Part shown: piece after piece, positions 6,617 through 8,390 of the stretch
Layout of the letters: the number at the start of each line of letters is the position of its first letter
Position numbering within the stretch: position 1 is the stretch's first letter
DNA from: JAUYQE01 sp035289745
GTDB lineage: Archaea > Nanobdellota > Nanobdellia > Woesearchaeales > GW2011-AR9
Assembly: GCA_035289745.1 (NCBI GenBank)
Contig: DATDWF010000070.1
Span: forward strand, 1 to 8,390
Length of the DNA stretch: 8,390 bases
Direction of reading: 5' to 3'
Notes under the pieces: model-generated
What the model saw: only the letters and a program-made list of their open reading frames with translations
Database searches by the model: none
Told to the model about the DNA's origin: nothing
Program-made: the position numbers and the translations under genes

Positions 6617-7582
6617 GACGTCTTGCAATCTGCCTTCCGTAACCATAAAGCAGCATTCTCCATCCGCCAAATTGGGGGCATCGATCAGCTTCGCCACACG
6701 AGTGCCTTTCTTGCCTTTCCGCAGATAGATACGGAATGTCGACGCATGCGCCACGACATGCCCGCCAATTGCGGTCGTCGGATCACCAAAGAACTGATCC
6801 GGCTTAGCCATGACCTGGTTCGTGACGTACACGCAGAGATTATTGGTTATCGCCAATTTTGACAGGGTGTGCATATGCCTATTCAGCTTCTGCTGCCGCT
6901 CTGCCAAGGTTCCCCGGCCGATAAATTCCGCCCGGAAATGGGACGTTAGCGAGTCGACGACCACCAGGCGCACTTTCTTTTTCTGCTCCGTAAGGAGGCT
7001 TTCTGCTTTCTCGGCAAGCAGCATCTGATGGTCCGAGTTGTACGCCCGTGCAACCATGATCCGGTTCAGCGCATCTTCCGGATTTATTCCTGCACCAGTG
7101 GCCAGCTGGATAATGCGCTCGGGGCGGAAGGTATTTTCCGTGTCGATGTACACGGCGAACGCATCCGGATCCTCTTTCAGCACATTGACAGCTAACGCAT
7201 GGCCAATCTGCGTCTTTCCCGAGCCGAATTCGCCAAAGCATTCGGTAATGGCGCCAGTCTCAAAGCCGCCGCCCATCAGCAGGTCAAACTGCTTGCTTCC
7301 CGTCGAGAGTTTGCAAACAATCTGGCGGCGCTTCAGCACATCCGCGCCGGTCTCAAAGCCCATCTTCATGCTTTCCCGGGCAGCCTGAATCATTTTCCGC
7401 GCTACGGCTTCAGAAACACCCGTCGCTTCAACCAGCTCGCCGAGCGTGGCGACGGCAACTGCCAGGAGATCCCGGAATCCAGCGGATTCCAGCTTTTCGG
7501 CCGTCGCTGCGCCGACGCCGGGAAGATCAGTAACAGAAAAATCCCGCACTTTCACTTCGACCACTTGTTTTGTTTCGGTCAT
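6611..7582 (-). CDS. radA: DNA repair and recombination protein RadA
   Basis: This is the archaeal RecA/Rad51-family recombinase, full length at 323 residues. It forms helical filaments on single-stranded DNA and drives strand exchange in double-strand-break repair. The N-terminal helix-hairpin-helix domain (LPGVGAATAEKL, 20-31) is followed by a linker with FETG (76-79), at the place of the Rad51 FxxA self-assembly motif. Then come Walker A GEFGSGKT (117-124), Walker B VRLVVVD (204-210), loop L1 around FRAEFIGRG (216-224) and loop L2 around KPDQFFGDPTTAIGGHVVAH (260-279). No intein interrupts the Walker A site or L2. The start at 7582 is fixed by GGAGGT eight bases upstream and by the TAATG overlap with the preceding gene. 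Being full length rather than RadB-like, it is the main recombinase. Confidence 0.98.
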   Translation of the reverse strand: MTETKQVVEVKVRDFSVTDLPGVGAATAEKLESAGFRDLLAVAVATLGELVEATGVSEAVARKMIQAARESMKMGFETGADVLKRRQIVCKLSTGSKQFDLLMGGGFETGAITECFGEFGSGKTQIGHALAVNVLKEDPDAFAVYIDTENTFRPERIIQLATGAGINPEDALNRIMVARAYNSDHQMLLAEKAESLLTEQKKKVRLVVVDSLTSHFRAEFIGRGTLAERQQKLNRHMHTLSKLAITNNLCVYVTNQVMAKPDQFFGDPTTAIGGHVVAHASTFRIYLRKGKKGTRVAKLIDAPNLADGECCFMVTEGRLQDVE

Positions 7583-7869
7583 TAGTATGCACCTCCGATT
7601 CGTTGTTCCTGCAATACGAGAAACTCGTACGCTTTCTGCAGGACCACTTGCGCTCGCGGCAGGTCATTGACGCGCATGGAATTGGTGGATTGCCATTTCC
7701 CTTCTTTATCGGTGTAGCTTCGCTCTAAAGCGATAGTCCGATATTCGGTGGGCTCGCCACTGGCACTTTTTCCATTATTCTGCCAGATGGTCGCGGCCAC
7801 TCCTCCTGCCCGAAACTTTTTCTCCGGCAAGTTGCCGGCACGTTCTGTACTTATTTGTTCTGTTTTCAT
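7582..7869 (-). CDS. Small protein co-translated with RadA, function unknown
   Basis: This 95-residue protein has a flexible charged N-terminus. A compact part follows from about residue 18: KKFRAGGVAATIWQ (17-30), then YRTIALERSYTDKEGKW (43-59), then NSMRVNDLPRAQVVLQKAYEF (63-83). The pattern suggests beta strands plus a final helix, as in small nucleic-acid-binding folds. I do not recognise a named family, though the motifs look conserved. Its TAA overlaps the radA ATG by one base (TAATG), so radA translation is probably coupled to it. An accessory role with RadA on single-stranded DNA is an inference from the arrangement. The start at 7869 is supported by GAGGAT nine bases upstream (7879-7884). 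Confidence 0.85.
   Translation of the reverse strand: MKTEQISTERAGNLPEKKFRAGGVAATIWQNNGKSASGEPTEYRTIALERSYTDKEGKWQSTNSMRVNDLPRAQVVLQKAYEFLVLQEQRIGGAY
7591..7596 (-). promoter_or_regulatory. Shine-Dalgarno of radA inside the upstream gene
   Basis: GGAGGT on the minus strand, 8 nt before the radA ATG and within the last codons of the 95-residue gene. Together with the TAATG overlap it indicates re-initiation or coupled translation. Confidence 0.85.
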
Positions 7870-7880
7870 TTTTGTTCTAT

Positions 7881-7927
7881 CCTCGCTTTGCTTTCGCTTT
7901 TTATTTCACCATTGGCCAACGGCGAGG
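7881..7927 (-). promoter_or_regulatory. Leader inverted repeat able to mask the Shine-Dalgarno
   Basis: In the radA-operon leader, CCTCGC (7927-7922) is complementary to GCGAGG (7886-7881), which contains the GAGG of the ribosome-binding site. The 6-bp stem would enclose a 35-nt loop that also contains the palindrome TTGGCCAA (7912-7919). Pairing could reduce translation of both genes. The stem is short, so this is only suggestive. Confidence 0.35.
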
Positions 7928-7965
7928 CGCAACTGTTTTCAGCTGCTAGGGTATTCGGGGAGCTG

Positions 7966-7980
7966 CTCCTATTTAAACTC
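7966..7980 (-). promoter_or_regulatory. TATA-box promoter of the radA operon
   Basis: The minus strand reads GAGTTTAAATAGGAG with the canonical archaeal core TTTAAATA at 7970-7977. A start point near 7947 would give a leader of about 78 nt that includes the Shine-Dalgarno. A weaker AAATAAAA nearer the gene (about 7898-7906) would place the start inside or after the Shine-Dalgarno and is less likely. Confidence 0.65.
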
Positions 7981-8248
7981 TATCCGCAGCTGTCCAGTGT
8001 GTCCAGTGGCGGATAAGAAATGGCTGTAATGAAAAAATTTTGGGGTTTTGGGCGGCAGGAGCACTGGACAGGAGGGGTGTCCGAGCGACTGAAAAAGGGG
8101 CTTTAGAGCATTTTTCTTATGGGATTCATTACGACTCCCATAATGTCGATATTTGGAAGGATGGGGTAAAATGAGTTTAACGGGCATTAAGTCTAATTCG
8201 TTCATCACCTAATGACACTGTTGCTGACGCAAAAAATGTTTAACTTTG
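7978..8248. other. Gene-free region upstream of the radA operon promoter
   Basis: About 270 bp with no convincing gene. It holds a tandem 9-bp repeat near the promoter and an inverted copy further out. A 79-codon minus-strand frame (8208 to 7969) crosses it but has no ribosome-binding site, runs through the TATA box and encodes a low-complexity-looking peptide, so I do not call it a gene. I see no RNA gene here. Confidence 0.6.
7990..8071. repeat. Tandem and inverted copies of a 9-bp motif upstream of the radA TATA box
   Basis: TGTCCAGTG occurs twice without a gap (7991-7999 and 8000-8008), and its complement CACTGGACA occurs at 8062-8070. With one flanking base the first and third copies form a perfect 10-bp inverted repeat (7990-7999 and 8062-8071). 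The tandem pair lies about 13-31 bp upstream of the TATA box, at roughly -44 to -61 from the predicted start point, where archaeal activators commonly bind. Confidence 0.6.
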
Positions 8249-8262
8249 GAGTAAACCTATAC

Positions 8263-8312
8263 TGCCTCGGCTATCCCAATCGCAGCAAGCTGCGGGGCTT
8301 TACGCCGAGGCA
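8263..8312. repeat. Nested hairpin, probable insertion-sequence end
   Basis: The outer stem is a perfect 9-bp inverted repeat (TGCCTCGGC at 8263-8271, GCCGAGGCA at 8304-8312). Inside is a second perfect stem, CGCAG (8281-8285) and CTGCG (8290-8294), with loop CAAG. CCC (8275-8277) can also pair with GGG (8295-8297), leaving AAT as a bulge. Such bulged subterminal hairpins are what single-strand Y1 transposases recognise. Confidence 0.75.
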
Positions 8313-8390
8313 AAATCAATGAGGCGGAGTTGATCCCCTTTTCGACCTTGATTTTTGATATATTTCCGAATAATGTCAGCATTTGCTCCC
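8300..8390 (-). CDS. C-terminal end of a probable IS200/IS605 TnpA (Y1) transposase, cut by window edge
   Basis: The minus strand is open from the right edge (first whole codon 8389-8387) to TAA at 8302-8300. The 29 visible residues include GANADIIRKYIKNQGRKGDQ and end in LIDFASA. The GxxxxxIxxYIxxQ pattern is the one I associate with the C-terminal helix of Y1 transposases (typically GGA followed by IKxYIEQQ). The catalytic HUH and tyrosine motifs would lie upstream, outside the window. The last codons overlap the outer stem of the hairpin. Another minus-strand frame is also open here, so the call rests on motif likeness. Confidence 0.45.
   Translation of the reverse strand, partial: GANADIIRKYIKNQGRKGDQLRLIDFASA

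Larger units (their letters stand above)
8250..8390 (-). mobile_element. Terminal part of a probable IS200/IS605-type insertion sequence
   Basis: The element would enter from the right edge on the minus strand: the end of a transposase-like frame (stop at 8302-8300) merges into a nested hairpin (8263-8312), followed about 9 bp on by TTTAC on the minus strand (8256-8252), a pentamer like those at cleavage sites of this family. A coding frame that runs into a subterminal hairpin, without terminal inverted repeats, fits this family. Most of the element lies outside the window, so neither its other end nor a TnpB gene can be assessed. Confidence 0.45.

Noticed and set aside
7990..8008. A CRISPR-like repeat
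   Set aside because: The units are only 9 bp and directly adjacent, with no spacers and no cas genes.
7969..8208. A 79-codon minus-strand reading frame in the gene-free region
   Set aside because: It has no Shine-Dalgarno or promoter-spaced start, crosses the best TATA box and the repeat motifs, and its peptide is rich in His, Pro and Lys without recognisable motifs.
8263..8334. A tRNA or other structured RNA gene at the nested hairpin
   Set aside because: There is no cloverleaf, T-loop consensus or CCA end; the structure is a two-level hairpin that fits an insertion-sequence end better.
8257..8388. A second open minus-strand frame at the right edge, ending in TAG at 8259-8257
   Set aside because: It overlaps the transposase-like frame and would encode the whole hairpin as protein; its residues show no motif I recognise, whereas the other frame matches a Y1-transposase-like helix.

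Overview
The window reads as a stretch of archaeal chromosome. The evidence is a complete RadA recombinase, a small free-standing TRAM-domain protein, archaeal-style promoters (TATA-like boxes such as TTTAAATA and TATAAATA at the expected distance from starts), and two genes whose TATA box sits only about 25-28 bp from the ATG, as in leaderless transcripts. The compact layout and the unrecognised accessory proteins would suit a DPANN-type lineage (Woesearchaeota/Pacearchaeota-like). That placement is inference and no rRNA is present to confirm it.

Layout, left to right. (1) Positions 1-2414, minus strand: an apparent three-gene operon. It starts with a MoxR-like AAA+ ATPase (2414 to 1104), continues through a 4-bp ATGA overlap into an unrecognised 295-residue protein (1107 to 220), and then into a third gene that begins at 194 and leaves the window at its left edge. 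(2) Positions 2568-3506, minus strand: an RNA-themed pair, a TRAM-domain protein with an acidic tail followed by the 2'-5' RNA ligase-like RNA cyclic phosphodiesterase ThpR. They are separated by 33 bp that hold a bulged hairpin. (3) 3607-5349, minus: a full-length ABC exporter half-transporter, divergent across a 94-bp double promoter from (4) 5444-6595, plus: an extended SDR (NAD-dependent epimerase/3-beta-HSD-like). (5) 6611-7869, minus: a 95-residue conserved-looking small protein and radA, joined by a TAATG stop/start overlap and convergent with the epimerase. (6) 7870-8390: the promoter and leader of the radA operon, a gene-free stretch with short repeats, and at the right edge what looks like the 3' end of an IS200/IS605-type transposase gene with its nested terminal hairpin.

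How the genes work together. The radA operon is the clearest unit: its promoter has a canonical TATA box, a tandem 9-bp repeat directly upstream that could be an operator, and a leader in which the Shine-Dalgarno of the first gene can pair with an upstream segment. The ATPase operon looks like a chaperone-type MoxR ATPase with dedicated but unknown partners, and is the best candidate here for an undescribed system. No tRNA, rRNA or CRISPR array was seen.
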